Assembly: GCA_044227095.1 (NCBI GenBank)
Contig: JBGAFV010000001.1
Coordinates: 2,418,001-2,482,000, forward strand
Direction: 5' to 3'
Length of the DNA: 64,000 nucleotides
Origin: JACMLD01 sp044227095
GTDB taxonomy: Bacteria; Bacteroidota; Bacteroidia; Chitinophagales; Chitinophagaceae
The notes below the pieces were generated by a model. It was not told the origin of the DNA. It saw only the letters and a program-made list of their open reading frames with translations, and made no database searches. Position 1 is the first letter of the stretch. Every line of letters begins with the position of its first letter. Below, one piece after another: positions 25,153 through 35,449 of the stretch. The position numbers were made by a program, and so were the translations under genes.

Positions 25153-28100
25153 ATGAGTGCTATATCACAAGTAAGTATATCCCGTCCGGTACTGGCAGGT
25201 GTTATGTCTGTACTGCTGGTGCTGTTTGGCATCGTTGGCTATACATTTTTAGGAACAAGAGAATACCCGGTAACAGATTCACCTATTGTTACCATTACAA
25301 CCGTATATCCCGGAGCCAGCGCAGATATTATTGCTTCACAGGTAACCAAGCCGCTGGAAGAAGCCGTGGCCGAAGCCAATGGCATCCGGGCTATGTCGTC
25401 GCAATCACGTGAACAGGTAAGTATCATAACTGTTGAGTTTAATCTCAATGCAGATCTTGAAGCTGCGGCTAATGATGTACGTGATAAAGTTTCAAAATCG
25501 CGTCAGCAATTGCCTGCAGATATTGAGCCCACTATTGTTGAGAAATCAGGGCCACCGGATTTTCTCGTATTCTTAACCGTGCAAAGCGATACAAAAAGTC
25601 TGGAAGACGTAACCGATTTTGTAAACATCAATATCAAAGAACGGTTGCAATCTATACCCGGTGTACGTTTGGTTGATTCTTATGCAGGCAGGAAAAGATC
25701 TATGCGGTTGAGGATGGACCCCGTAAAACTGGCATCTTACCAGCTTACACCCTCCGATGTTCAGGCTGCCTTGCAAAAAGAAAATGTTGACTTGCCCAGC
25801 GGCCGTATTGAAGGCCAAAATACGGAAGTGACTTTGCGCACACAGGGAAGATTGGTAACTGAGGATGATTTTAACAACATGATTTTGCGTGAGCAGGGTG
25901 GGGCTATTGTCCGGTTTAAAGACATTGGTACCGCTATCATGTCTTCGCAAAATGAAAGAACAGCAATGATTGTAAGCGAAGGCAATACTGCAAGGTATGG
26001 TGTAGGTACAGGTGTGCAGCCACAACGCGGCGCTAACTCACTGGCCATCGTAGATGAATTCAGAAAGCGTTTCGATGATATCGTAAAAACAGCACCCAAA
26101 GATTATATCATTTCGCTGGGAAAAGATTTTACAGTGCCCGTTCGTAATTCATTGTCTGAAGTGGGAGAGACTTTGGTACTTGCATTTGGCCTGGTAGCAA
26201 TTATCATCTTTGTATTTCTGCGAGATTGGCGAAGCACCATCATACCATTGGTAGCCATACCGGTTTCCATTGTTTCTGCTTTCTTCATTATGTATATCGG
26301 CAATTTTTCCATCAACGTATTAACACTGCTTGGTTTGGTATTGGCCATTGGCCTTGTGGTAGACGATGCCATTGTGGTGCTGGAAAATATTTACAGCAAA
26401 ATTGAACAGGGCATGACGCCGCTGGAAGCAGCACGCAAAGGCTCAGGAGAAATTTATTTTGCCGTTATCTCTACTACCGTAACACTTGCTGCAGTTTTTC
26501 TTCCCATTTTATTTCTCGGTGGCATTACCGGAAAATTATTCAGGGAGTTTGCCGTAGTAGTATCCGGTTCTGTACTGATATCTGCATTTGTGGCATTAAC
26601 CTTATCACCCATGATGAGTGCTTACCTGCTGAAAGCTGGTTCTTCACACAACTGGTTGTATAAAAAAACAGAACCCTGGTTTATTGCCCTCAACAATGGG
26701 TATGAAAAAACTTTGCGTGCATTTTTTAAATTCAGGTGGTTAGGTTTTGCCTTGTTGCTTTTGTCATTTGGCATTGCTTATTTACTGCTTCCAAAGTTGC
26801 CATCAGAACTGGCACCGCTGGAAGACAGGTCAATGGTAGGACTGGCAGTAATTGCTCCGGAAGGAACTTCTTATGAAAGTATGGAAGAAACAATGAAGGA
26901 GATTAGCAATTATGTTTCTGACTCTATTCCGGATCTCAATAACAACAGAACTTATGCGGGTGTTGCGGCTTCCATTGGTACTTTGGTACAACCGGTAAAT
27001 GGTGGCTTTCAGTGGATATTTCTTAATGATCCCAAAGACAGGAAGAGTGGTTTAACACAAGCACAGGTTTACCAAAAGCTTGTTGCAGCTGCGCAAAAAT
27101 TCAGAAATGTTATTTGTATACCAATACAAATTCCAACCATCGGTGGTTTCTCCAGTGATCAGCCATTGGAGTATGTAATACAGGCGCCGGATTTGCAAAG
27201 CCTGGTAGATGTAATGCCCAAACTGATGGGTGCTGTGTACCAAAGCAAGAAGCTCACGTTTCAAAATCCTGATTTTAAAGTAAACCGTCCCGAGATTGGT
27301 ATTACCATCGACAGGCAACGTGCTGCGCAAACAGGCATCAGTACACAGGAGATTGGACGTACTTTACAACTAGCCCTCAGCGGTAGAAGGTATGGGTATT
27401 TTATTCACAACGATCGTCAGTATGAAGTAATTGGACAATTAGACAGGCAGGAACGCTCCGCACCAGCTGATTTGCGTTCTTTATTTTTAAAATCTTCCAG
27501 CGGTGAAATGGTTTCATTGGACAACCTGGTGAATATGAAAGAAAGTGTAAGTCCGCCAGCATTGTACCGTTACAATCAGTCTTACAGCGCTACTATTTCT
27601 GCAACACCTGCAGCTGGTGTTAGCCTTGGAGAAGCCATCAAGGAAATGGATGGAATAACAGCTAAGGTTTTACCAAAAGGATTCAGAACAGCACTGGCAG
27701 GACAAAGTCGCGATTTTGCTGAAAGCAGTTCCAGCTTAATATTCGCTTTCATTTTTGCAATACTGCTTATCTACCTTGTATTGGCAGCACAATTTGAAAG
27801 CCTTATAGATCCATTTATCATCCTGTTAACTGTGCCAATGGCGGTTACCGGTGCATTGCTGAGTTTATGGATCACCCATCAATCAATAAATATATTCAGT
27901 GAGATAGGTATTATTATGCTGATTGGTTTGATAACAAAGAACGGTATCCTGATTGTTGAATTTGCAAACCAGCGCAAAGCAGAAGGAATGAGTGTACGTG
28001 AAGCGGTACTGGCTGCTGCCATCTCCAGGTTTCGCCCCATATTAATGACTACACTGGCCATGATCTTTGGTACACTGCCAATTGCTTTATCATTGGGTAC

Positions 28101-28278
28101 TTCATCGGGCAGCAGAACTTCATTGGGTATTGTGGTAGTTGGAGGGTTACTGTTTGCAGGCATTCTTACATTGTATGTAATACCTGCCGTGTATTCCTAT
28201 TTCTCACGCCCTTATAGGGTTAAAGCGGAAAGTAAAATAAACGTCAATACGCTGCAGCCGGAATCTGTTGCTGTGTAA
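25153..28278 (+). CDS. RND-family efflux pump, HAE1 type (1041 aa)
   Basis: The proton-driven inner-membrane transporter of the tripartite system. The N-terminus ISRPVLAGVMSVLLVLFGIVGY is the first membrane helix, followed by the porter domain (YPGASADIIASQVTKPLEEAVAEANGI). Membrane helix 4 contains GLVLAIGLVVDDAIVVLENI with the proton-relay aspartates, and a second six-helix half follows from about residue 850. Length and the paired half structure match hydrophobic/amphiphilic exporters such as AcrB rather than metal (CusA-type) pumps. It ends a few bases before the frame of the TolC-like gene. Confidence 0.96.
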   Translation: MSAISQVSISRPVLAGVMSVLLVLFGIVGYTFLGTREYPVTDSPIVTITTVYPGASADIIASQVTKPLEEAVAEANGIRAMSSQSREQVSIITVEFNLNADLEAAANDVRDKVSKSRQQLPADIEPTIVEKSGPPDFLVFLTVQSDTKSLEDVTDFVNINIKERLQSIPGVRLVDSYAGRKRSMRLRMDPVKLASYQLTPSDVQAALQKENVDLPSGRIEGQNTEVTLRTQGRLVTEDDFNNMILREQGGAIVRFKDIGTAIMSSQNERTAMIVSEGNTARYGVGTGVQPQRGANSLAIVDEFRKRFDDIVKTAPKDYIISLGKDFTVPVRNSLSEVGETLVLAFGLVAIIIFVFLRDWRSTIIPLVAIPVSIVSAFFIMYIGNFSINVLTLLGLVLAIGLVVDDAIVVLENIYSKIEQGMTPLEAARKGSGEIYFAVISTTVTLAAVFLPILFLGGITGKLFREFAVVVSGSVLISAFVALTLSPMMSAYLLKAGSSHNWLYKKTEPWFIALNNGYEKTLRAFFKFRWLGFALLLLSFGIAYLLLPKLPSELAPLEDRSMVGLAVIAPEGTSYESMEETMKEISNYVSDSIPDLNNNRTYAGVAASIGTLVQPVNGGFQWIFLNDPKDRKSGLTQAQVYQKLVAAAQKFRNVICIPIQIPTIGGFSSDQPLEYVIQAPDLQSLVDVMPKLMGAVYQSKKLTFQNPDFKVNRPEIGITIDRQRAAQTGISTQEIGRTLQLALSGRRYGYFIHNDRQYEVIGQLDRQERSAPADLRSLFLKSSSGEMVSLDNLVNMKESVSPPALYRYNQSYSATISATPAAGVSLGEAIKEMDGITAKVLPKGFRTALAGQSRDFAESSSSLIFAFIFAILLIYLVLAAQFESLIDPFIILLTVPMAVTGALLSLWITHQSINIFSEIGIIMLIGLITKNGILIVEFANQRKAEGMSVREAVLAAAISRFRPILMTTLAMIFGTLPIALSLGTSSGSRTSLGIVVVGGLLFAGILTLYVIPAVYSYFSRPYRVKAESKINVNTLQPESVAV

Positions 28279-28363
28279 TGATGCAAGTTTGCCCGGTACT
28301 TTTCAAAGCATTGAGGCAGGCAAAACTGAAAAATTATTAAAAACTTTTTTTGAATTATTTTTT

Positions 28364-29713
28364 ATGACACATAAACAAGCATATATATACACCTTCACGG
28401 TATTTGCGCTTATCTGTTTGTTTTCCTATATCGCATCGGCACAAACCCGCCAATTGTCTTTACAGGAAGCAATAACTTTATCTGTTGCCAATAACAGGGA
28501 TCTTAAAGTTACTTCAATGGATGTTGACAGATCGCAGCAACAGGTAATAATAGCCAAAGCCCAGCAAAAACCTGTTGTTGGATTTAGCGGGCAGGTGGCA
28601 CATTATTTTCAATCACCCGCATTTTTTGGTTTTGGCAGCAACACAGGTACCAATGATAAAATTCCTTACGGAAGATTTGGTGGCAAAGACCAGGTAGCTG
28701 CTACTTTATTTGTAACGCAACCGGTTTACAATGCGGGTACGCAGCCGGCAATAGAACAGGCAAAATTGCAGGAAAGAAAAAACAGGTTGCAAACAACCAA
28801 TAAACAAACTGATATCATTGCTCTTGTAAAGCAAACCTATATACAGGTGTTGGTTTTGCATGAGCGTATTAAACTGCAAAATGAAAGCCTTGCACGAAAT
28901 GAAAAAGCATTGAAAGATGCAAAATCATTGCTTGCACAAGGCAGGGCTTTGCGTGTAGATACACTGAGGGCGTATACATCTGTAAAAAATCTTGAACCCG
29001 GTTTACTAAAACTTACTTATGCCATTGAAGTAGGTAAGCAACAACTGAAAACACTGATAGGTATAGATTCTTTACAGGAAGTAGAGTTGAGTGATTCATT
29101 GCAATTACCTGCCAATAGCCTGTTGTTGGCTGAAGATGAAATATACAATGAGGCGAAAGAACACCGGGCCGATTTAAAAGCACTGGATATGGAACAGCAA
29201 ATTGCAGAACAACAAATTAAAGTTGCTGCAGCAGGTATGAAACCAGTAGTATCATTAAATGCACAATACCTGTTGCAAACGCAAACCAGCCAGTTCAATT
29301 ATTTCAATGCATACTATCCTTCCACACCTTTTATAGGTGCGCAGGTAACAGTGCCTGTTTTTAACGGGTACAGCAATAAGGCCAGGGTAAAACAGGCCAG
29401 GATTGAAAAAGATCAATCCGTTGTGCGGGTTAAGAATGCCTATGAAGAATTGAAGGCAGAAATTAAACAGGCTGTTGCAGATGTAAATGAAACAGCTGCC
29501 AGGATAAAAACCAGTGCCAATGTAAAAGAGACAGCGCTCCTTAGTTACGACATTACGCAGTACCGTTACGCAAAAGGAGTTGCATCGCGGCTGGAACTTA
29601 CCGATGCAGAACTGGCATTAACAACGGCGCAATCTAATTACCTGGAAGCAGTATATGATTATCTTTCTGCCCGCATTGCATTAGAGCATAGTATGGGTGG
29701 CAATGTGCAGTAA
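28364..29713 (+). CDS. TolC-like outer-membrane efflux protein
   Basis: The outer-membrane channel of the pump. ATG 28364 gives a signal peptide (MTHKQAYIYTFTVFALICLFSYIASA); the frame upstream to 28268 has no such signal. The mature protein has the two long coiled-coil repeats of the OEP family (LQEAITLSVANNRDLKVTSMDV and the second half around DEIYNEAKEHRADLKALDMEQQIAEQQIKVAAAGMKP), each with the usual beta-strand pair. Length 449 aa is normal. The gene ends the operon and is closed by a strong terminator. Confidence 0.94.
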   Translation: MTHKQAYIYTFTVFALICLFSYIASAQTRQLSLQEAITLSVANNRDLKVTSMDVDRSQQQVIIAKAQQKPVVGFSGQVAHYFQSPAFFGFGSNTGTNDKIPYGRFGGKDQVAATLFVTQPVYNAGTQPAIEQAKLQERKNRLQTTNKQTDIIALVKQTYIQVLVLHERIKLQNESLARNEKALKDAKSLLAQGRALRVDTLRAYTSVKNLEPGLLKLTYAIEVGKQQLKTLIGIDSLQEVELSDSLQLPANSLLLAEDEIYNEAKEHRADLKALDMEQQIAEQQIKVAAAGMKPVVSLNAQYLLQTQTSQFNYFNAYYPSTPFIGAQVTVPVFNGYSNKARVKQARIEKDQSVVRVKNAYEELKAEIKQAVADVNETAARIKTSANVKETALLSYDITQYRYAKGVASRLELTDAELALTTAQSNYLEAVYDYLSARIALEHSMGGNVQ

Positions 29714-29723
29714 TTTTTTACAG

Positions 29724-29752
29724 GAACACGCCGCAAGGCGTGTTCTTTATTT
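29724..29752 (+). terminator. Intrinsic terminator of the efflux operon
   Basis: Stem GAACACGCC (29724-29732) with GGCGTGTTC (29737-29745) capped by a GCAA tetraloop, then TTTATTTTG. Confidence 0.92.
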
Positions 29753-29777
29753 TGCAGGTGATTAAAGCAAAATTTTG

Positions 29778-31001
29778 TTAGAACGCTTCACCCAAACTTA
29801 TATACAATGCACGATAGCCTTTGCTAAAACCATAATCAATACCAATGTTTGTACCGGAGTTTTTATTAAACTTTATACGCAGGCCTGCGCCGGCCGCGGG
29901 ATGGAGATAAGCAAATTTTCGTTCATTCTGCTCCGTTACAGTATTAAGATTAGCAAATACAACAAAACCAAAAAGGCCATTAGCTGTAAGCTGACGCCTG
30001 TATTCTGTTTCCAAATAGTAAAGTGATTTTCCCGCATACCTGCGGTTATAAAATCCACGGCCAGAACGTTGATTGGGGTCCCATCCCGTTGCTGGTAAAT
30101 CAAGATAGGGTGATGGACTGCCTAAAGTAGTCCATAAATAGGTCCAGATAGCCAATACGTTTTGTTCTTTCTTGCTAAATGAAATGTATTTGCGCACATC
30201 TACATAGAGAGAATGCCACCAATCATCACTGCCCATAAATTTTGGATTTACCCGGTAAATGATGTTGTAATAAAAACCAGGCAATGGGTTGATAGAGTTT
30301 ACCCTTGCATCGTACAAGAAATTAAACGCAATGCCAGAAGAAAATGAATTGGAATTATTAGCGGTACCATATGTATAGCCTGTAAATTTTTGGAGATCGA
30401 GTGTGTCGTTATCACTGTGAATAGAAATATGATAATCGAGATTATAACCAATACCTGCAAAAATGTACGGCTTTATTTTTTTTAGTGCACTGAAATAAAA
30501 CCTTACGTAAGAATAGTAAATAAGCAGCTTATCATTTTCATCCTGCTTGCCACCAAGGCCCCATGTGTTTTGAGGAAAATAGGAATAACGCATATCTCCC
30601 TGGAAATTCCATTTATTGCCCGGCGACCATATATTTGAATGAAAAGGAAAATTAAATGCACCTTTAAAATTTGTACTTGGAGAAAATGTAATGCTTGATA
30701 AATAAGTTGCCTTACGATCCCCAAGATAGAAACCAGCTTGCGTAGTAGTTACTAAAGCTCTTCCTCCACCCGGTACAGTTGTTCCTATTGGCAATAAGGA
30801 ATAATAAACTTTGCGGCCATTAACTTTTGGTGGTTTTTTAAACTGGATATGTGTAAAATTTTTTAGTACGCCAATTATATCTTTTTGTCCAGTTGTATCT
30901 GTTACATGAGGTTTAGATGGATTAATCATTCCTGCAGGATTTTGGGCAAAGAGATAAAAAGGAAAGCTGCTGAAAATAAAGACAAGCCAGTTTTTATTCA
31001 T
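29778..31001 (-). CDS. Omp85/surface-antigen-like outer-membrane barrel (407 aa)
   Basis: The signal peptide MNKNWLVFIFSSFPFYLFAQ is followed by a protein made almost only of barrel strands. The C-terminus AAGAGLRIKFNKNSGTNIGIDYGFS...LYISLGEAF closely follows the terminal pattern of the bacterial surface antigen (Omp85 C-terminal) family, with final aromatic residue. No POTRA-rich N-terminal half is present, so this is a short, POTRA-less member as is common in Bacteroidota. It is convergent with the efflux operon. A role in envelope assembly or lipid handling is possible but unproven. Confidence 0.8.
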   Translation of the reverse strand: MNKNWLVFIFSSFPFYLFAQNPAGMINPSKPHVTDTTGQKDIIGVLKNFTHIQFKKPPKVNGRKVYYSLLPIGTTVPGGGRALVTTTQAGFYLGDRKATYLSSITFSPSTNFKGAFNFPFHSNIWSPGNKWNFQGDMRYSYFPQNTWGLGGKQDENDKLLIYYSYVRFYFSALKKIKPYIFAGIGYNLDYHISIHSDNDTLDLQKFTGYTYGTANNSNSFSSGIAFNFLYDARVNSINPLPGFYYNIIYRVNPKFMGSDDWWHSLYVDVRKYISFSKKEQNVLAIWTYLWTTLGSPSPYLDLPATGWDPNQRSGRGFYNRRYAGKSLYYLETEYRRQLTANGLFGFVVFANLNTVTEQNERKFAYLHPAAGAGLRIKFNKNSGTNIGIDYGFSKGYRALYISLGEAF

Positions 31002-31224
31002 GACCCTAATAACCCCAATACTATGCTAATTTTTGAAGTTGTATTGCATGTCTGCTGGTAGTATATTTATGTTTAGGTTTTGCCGATCTACTTAAAACCC
31101 GTGGAATTATTTCCTCAATTTTCTACACTGCATGGTATAAACCATATCTGCTCAATCTTTTCATTTTGATTGTTTGTGTGTTTTCCTTTGGCATGCTTTT
31201 ATTAACCTTATACTAAACGCAAAT

Positions 31225-31401
31225 ATGAAAAAGAAAGAACCCGAAATGCCACATGATGCAAAAACAAAAAATGGATATAATGAAAAAAATCCCGGTCAGC
31301 CTCATGGTGCATTTCCGCCTGCTTCTGCCGGAGAACCTGTCCACAAAGGAAAAATAAAATCTACTACAGCAGATAAAAAGGAAAAAGAAGAAGATCGTTA
31401 G
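31225..31401 (+). CDS. Small hydrophilic, probably disordered protein (58 aa)
   Basis: Taking ATG 31225 rather than an upstream start gives MKKKEPEMPHDAKTKNGYNE and a chain rich in Lys, Glu, Pro and Gly with no hydrophobic core (ending KSTTADKKEKEEDR). It could be intrinsically disordered or a small nucleic-acid/stress protein. It lies 52 bases before the AsmA-like gene on the same strand. Family unknown; short enough that coding is not certain. Confidence 0.55.
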   Translation: MKKKEPEMPHDAKTKNGYNEKNPGQPHGAFPPASAGEPVHKGKIKSTTADKKEKEEDR

Positions 31402-31453
31402 TATTATTAGTTCCTGGATAACTGGGCACCAAATGAATTTTTAAAAATCAGCA

Positions 31454-33118
31454 ATGGCATTATCTAAAACCAGCAATTCTCCACGCAAAACTCTTATCAT
31501 CATAATTGTAATAATTCTTACTCTTATTGCAGCAGCAATACTTGTATGGAATATGTACAAGTACAATTTTATAAAAGGGAAGGTAAAGAATGCTGTATAC
31601 GAAAAAACAAACGGCTTGTATACTATTCATTATGATAAAATGAATTTGGATGAAGCAGGGGGCTATTTGTATGTAACCAATTTGAAGATAGTGCCAGATA
31701 CTGCTAAATACAGGCAGATGGTCTATGGTAAAACAAATCCACCAATGTTGCTTTCGCTGCTGGTGCCCGAATTAAAAATAGCTGGTGTAAAAACACCTGA
31801 AGCATTGCTGAATAAAAAAATAAGTGGAAGAAAACTGGAAATTAAGAATGCGGAAGTTGTTTTCTATTATGCTAAAGCGCATACAGATACGGCCAACGCA
31901 ACAGATAAACAGGAAATGTACCAGCAACTGCTGGGAGATCTAAAAGAGATACAGGCAGATTCAATTGAAGTAACGCATGTATCGCTTGCGTTTGTAAATA
32001 TACTTAATGATAAAACAACTATAGAAGCATCTGATCTTTCTGTTCATTTGCAGGATGTGCTTATTGATAGCCTTCACAACAATGATAGTTCACGGTTTTT
32101 ATTTTCAAAACATATCCAAATAAGCGGAACCAGTGCAGTTATTAAAAACAAACCCAGCACTTATTTTTATAAGTTTGAAAATTTTGAGTTTAATAAAGAT
32201 GAAGGACTGTTTAGCATTAAATCTTTGCAGATAGAGCCACAGCTGAGCGAAGAAAAATTTGCTGCATTTTCAAAACTCCAGACAGACCGGTTTAATATCA
32301 GTCTTAAAAATATTTCTTTAAAAAAAATTGACCTTAGCCGATTATTATCGCCGGAAATTGATGCAGACAGCCTGGTAATAGGCGAGGGGAGTTTTAAAAT
32401 TTTTCGTGATCGTTCTTATCCACGTGACACTAGAAACAGGGAAGGACAGTTTCCACACCAGTTGCTAATGAAAGTGCCTTTTACTGAAAATATACGTAAG
32501 GTAATTGTAAAAGACGCTTATATTGAATACAAAGAAAAAAATCCAAAATCAGATTATAGTGGCAAAGTTCAGTTTACTCATGCCAATGCTGTTATTTCTA
32601 ACATAACTAATGATCCGCAAAAAATAAAAGTAGATAATAACTGTGTATTGAATTTCAATGCCCGCTTTCTGGATATGGCGCCTGCACACGTACAGCTTAC
32701 CATGATACTAGGAAATCCCAACGGAAAATTTTTGTTCAGTGGTACTATGAATGCGTTTGAAGCAAACAAACTAAATGTACTAATTGAACCTATGGGCCTT
32801 GCAAAAATTGAAAAAGGAAATGTAAATAAACTGAATTTTAATTTTACCGGGTATAGTAAGGGAAGCGATGGAAAAGTATTATTGCTGTATGATGATCTTA
32901 AACTGAGCCTGCTTAAAAAAGACAGCGCAGATAATAAACTTGAAAAGAAAAAGCTGGCAAGTCTTGTGGCCAATATACTTGTAAAGAATGCAAATCCTCA
33001 AGGAAAAAAGCCTGTTCGCATAGCTGATGTACATTACGAGCACAATGCCAACTTTTCTTTTTTTAATCTTATGTGGAAGTCTTTGTTTACAGGTGTAAAA
33101 CAATCTGCGGGCATGTAA
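31454..33118 (+). CDS. AsmA-like membrane-anchored protein (554 aa)
   Basis: One N-terminal membrane helix (TLIIIIVIILTLIAAAILVWNMY, about 13-35) is followed by a long periplasmic part with repeated beta-strand segments (IHYDKMNLDEAGGYLYVTNLKI, KIDLSRLLSPEIDADSLVIGEGSFKIF, PAHVQLTMILGNPNGKFLFSGTMNAFEANKLNVLIEP). This is the pattern of AsmA/TamB/DUF748-type repeating beta-groove proteins implicated in lipid transport between membranes. The gene is convergent with tamL/tamB, which encode the same kind of fold, supporting an envelope role. Exact subfamily not determined. Confidence 0.72.
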   Translation: MALSKTSNSPRKTLIIIIVIILTLIAAAILVWNMYKYNFIKGKVKNAVYEKTNGLYTIHYDKMNLDEAGGYLYVTNLKIVPDTAKYRQMVYGKTNPPMLLSLLVPELKIAGVKTPEALLNKKISGRKLEIKNAEVVFYYAKAHTDTANATDKQEMYQQLLGDLKEIQADSIEVTHVSLAFVNILNDKTTIEASDLSVHLQDVLIDSLHNNDSSRFLFSKHIQISGTSAVIKNKPSTYFYKFENFEFNKDEGLFSIKSLQIEPQLSEEKFAAFSKLQTDRFNISLKNISLKKIDLSRLLSPEIDADSLVIGEGSFKIFRDRSYPRDTRNREGQFPHQLLMKVPFTENIRKVIVKDAYIEYKEKNPKSDYSGKVQFTHANAVISNITNDPQKIKVDNNCVLNFNARFLDMAPAHVQLTMILGNPNGKFLFSGTMNAFEANKLNVLIEPMGLAKIEKGNVNKLNFNFTGYSKGSDGKVLLLYDDLKLSLLKKDSADNKLEKKKLASLVANILVKNANPQGKKPVRIADVHYEHNANFSFFNLMWKSLFTGVKQSAGM

Positions 33119-33148
33119 TTTTAGTTCACAAACACCAGATGTAATAGT

Positions 33149-35449
33149 TTAGAATGGATAACCAATTGCTATATTAAAAATGAGGTTTTTTTGCCGCCAT
33201 GTACTGCTTCCAAAATCTATCTGGTCTATTACCCAGCGCTGGCCGTCTGGTAAATAAGGTTTTCTCAACGGAAATGCAGCATCGAGCCTTAGTACAAGAA
33301 AAGTAATATCTACACGCAAACCAACTCCTGCGCCAACAGCCAGCTGTTTTATAAATTGATTGGTAAATTCTCCACCTGGTTTCAAAGTGTCTTTATTAAA
33401 CAGCCATATATTTCCCGCGTCTACAAACACAGCACCATTTACAGGGCCAACCAGTTTCATTCTGTATTCTGTGTTTAATTCAAGTTTTATATCACCCGAT
33501 TGATCAACATAATAATTGGTAATGGTATCTGTGGTGCCCTGGTATGTACCCGGTCCAAGTGAGCGGCTTCTGAAAGCACGGATACTGTTATTGCCCCCAA
33601 TAAAAAATTGTTTGATAAAAGGTAGTGAATGAGAATTGCCATACGGATATCCCACACCCACAATTGCCCTGTTTGCCCATAAACTATTTTTCCCTGCTTT
33701 TATGTAATAGCGTACATCAATATCCCCTTTTAGGTATTGCGAGAATGCAGCGTTTAATATAGTTACCTCTTTTCCGTTTTTAACATCTGCCCCTGATATT
33801 AAACCTGCAATATTTCCTGATACATCAATATTGCCGTTAAAATATAAACCAGTTTGCGGGCCATACCCTGTAAGCGGGTTATAAGTATAACTATAGGTAG
33901 AGCCAAGAATAAATTGTTTGTCTATTGCTTTTTGCAGTGTGGGATTTGTATCAATTGCGGCTTTGTAAACATCTGTTACGTTTACAGGTTGTACATAGGT
34001 AATGCTAATAGGGTTAAGCTGGTGTTCTTTCTGTACGTTTTCCTTCCAGCCATAACCATATGCAGCCCTAAAGGAATTTAGTGTATAGAGATATTGTTTG
34101 TTTAAAAGATCGTACCCCAGTAAAAAATTTGTTTTTGGTACAAAACCACCTTTGGTATTAAAATTAAAAAACGGAATAATAAATCTTGGTACCATAAGGC
34201 TTGCTTCCAGGCCAGCACGATAAGTATTATATCCTTTATACTGGCCGCTGTATTGTATTTCAAAACCGCCAAGTGCAGTGATGCTTAATAATTCACCACC
34301 TCTGAACGTATTCCTGTTTCTCCAGTTTACACTTATTTGCGAACCTGTTAAGTTATTTGATTTTGTACTTCCGTTTAATTCAAGCCGCAGAGATTTTTTT
34401 GGCAAGGGCGTGAGGTAATAATAGGTATTTAATTTTGGTGTGTCCTGCTGCGGCGCTATCTCAAACCTGTTTTTTACAAATTTGAAAAGCCCAAGTGTAA
34501 TTAACCTGTTTAATGTAAGGTTGTGGTTTGATCGTTTGTATGTGTCGCCGGGTTTAAACAACATCATCCTGTCAAACATTTGTGGCTTATACAAATTTCT
34601 TTTATCAATTATCTGGTAACCTTTATAGGGAACTGCTGCTTTTTTTACCGTATCCGTTGCAGCTGAGTTTAAGCGATAGTTTGAAAAAATGAAAATATCG
34701 TTAATGACATATACATTTTTAGATTGTGGTGGAATAATTGGTTTCGTGTTTACTTTTAAATTTACCTGGTGATTGCCAATATTTGTATCGGCAGCAGCGT
34801 AAAGAAAATCCGGGTTAAAATAAAAAAAGCCTTTCTCTTTCAAGTACCCGTCAATGCGGTCACGTTCTGCTTTTATAACATTCAGGTTATAAGGTTTGCC
34901 CGGTTTAAGAAAAGATGAAGGTGCAGATTCTGCAATTGTTTTTGATAATAAGCTGCTGTCATTTTCAAAAGCAACGTTTTTTATTGTGTACTGGTTTCCT
35001 GCTTCTGTTGTATAAACAACTGTGGCCCTTTTGTTTTTTACAACTGTATCAGCTGTTACCTGTGCCTGTAAAAAACCCTGGTTCTGGAGGTTGTTTGCAA
35101 GGAGTTTGCTATCGTAATCAAGATTTACATTGCTTAGCAATACGGGAGGCTCGCCAATTTTATATTTTAACTTGCCCATTAATGAATTTTCTTTTTTAGG
35201 ATGACCGGCAATATTATAAACCCACAATTTGAATCTTAATCCCAGTATGCTTTTATTTGGCCTCGGCCTTGTAAGATCTTCAAGTTCGTCGTTAAGTTTT
35301 TTCTGTTTCTTATCAATTGGACCTGTTGTATGCAGTTTTACTTTTGCACCAGTATATAAAACTTCGCCGGCAGGCAAATACTTTGTATTGCTGCATGAAC
35401 ATGCAACTGCAATTAATAAGGAATAAAATAATAATAGTCTTTTACTCAT
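33149..35449 (-). CDS. tamL: TamL: lipidated TamA/BamA-family outer-membrane protein
   Basis: A 766-residue protein with a lipoprotein signal (MSKRLLLFYSLLIAVACSCS) and the CSNTKYLPAGE start typical of the Bacteroidota TamA variant. The N-terminal half has POTRA-like domains (DNIKLKV-type strand/helix units, e.g. AERDRIDGYLKEKGFFYFNPDFLYA), the C-terminal half an Omp85 barrel with FFIGGNNSIRAFRSRSLGPG (the lid-lock region) and terminal FNIAIGYPF. It partners TamB in moving proteins or lipids to the outer membrane. Its start overlaps the end of tamB by eight bases, so the two are co-translated. Confidence 0.9.
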   Translation of the reverse strand: MSKRLLLFYSLLIAVACSCSNTKYLPAGEVLYTGAKVKLHTTGPIDKKQKKLNDELEDLTRPRPNKSILGLRFKLWVYNIAGHPKKENSLMGKLKYKIGEPPVLLSNVNLDYDSKLLANNLQNQGFLQAQVTADTVVKNKRATVVYTTEAGNQYTIKNVAFENDSSLLSKTIAESAPSSFLKPGKPYNLNVIKAERDRIDGYLKEKGFFYFNPDFLYAAADTNIGNHQVNLKVNTKPIIPPQSKNVYVINDIFIFSNYRLNSAATDTVKKAAVPYKGYQIIDKRNLYKPQMFDRMMLFKPGDTYKRSNHNLTLNRLITLGLFKFVKNRFEIAPQQDTPKLNTYYYLTPLPKKSLRLELNGSTKSNNLTGSQISVNWRNRNTFRGGELLSITALGGFEIQYSGQYKGYNTYRAGLEASLMVPRFIIPFFNFNTKGGFVPKTNFLLGYDLLNKQYLYTLNSFRAAYGYGWKENVQKEHQLNPISITYVQPVNVTDVYKAAIDTNPTLQKAIDKQFILGSTYSYTYNPLTGYGPQTGLYFNGNIDVSGNIAGLISGADVKNGKEVTILNAAFSQYLKGDIDVRYYIKAGKNSLWANRAIVGVGYPYGNSHSLPFIKQFFIGGNNSIRAFRSRSLGPGTYQGTTDTITNYYVDQSGDIKLELNTEYRMKLVGPVNGAVFVDAGNIWLFNKDTLKPGGEFTNQFIKQLAVGAGVGLRVDITFLVLRLDAAFPLRKPYLPDGQRWVIDQIDFGSSTWRQKNLIFNIAIGYPF

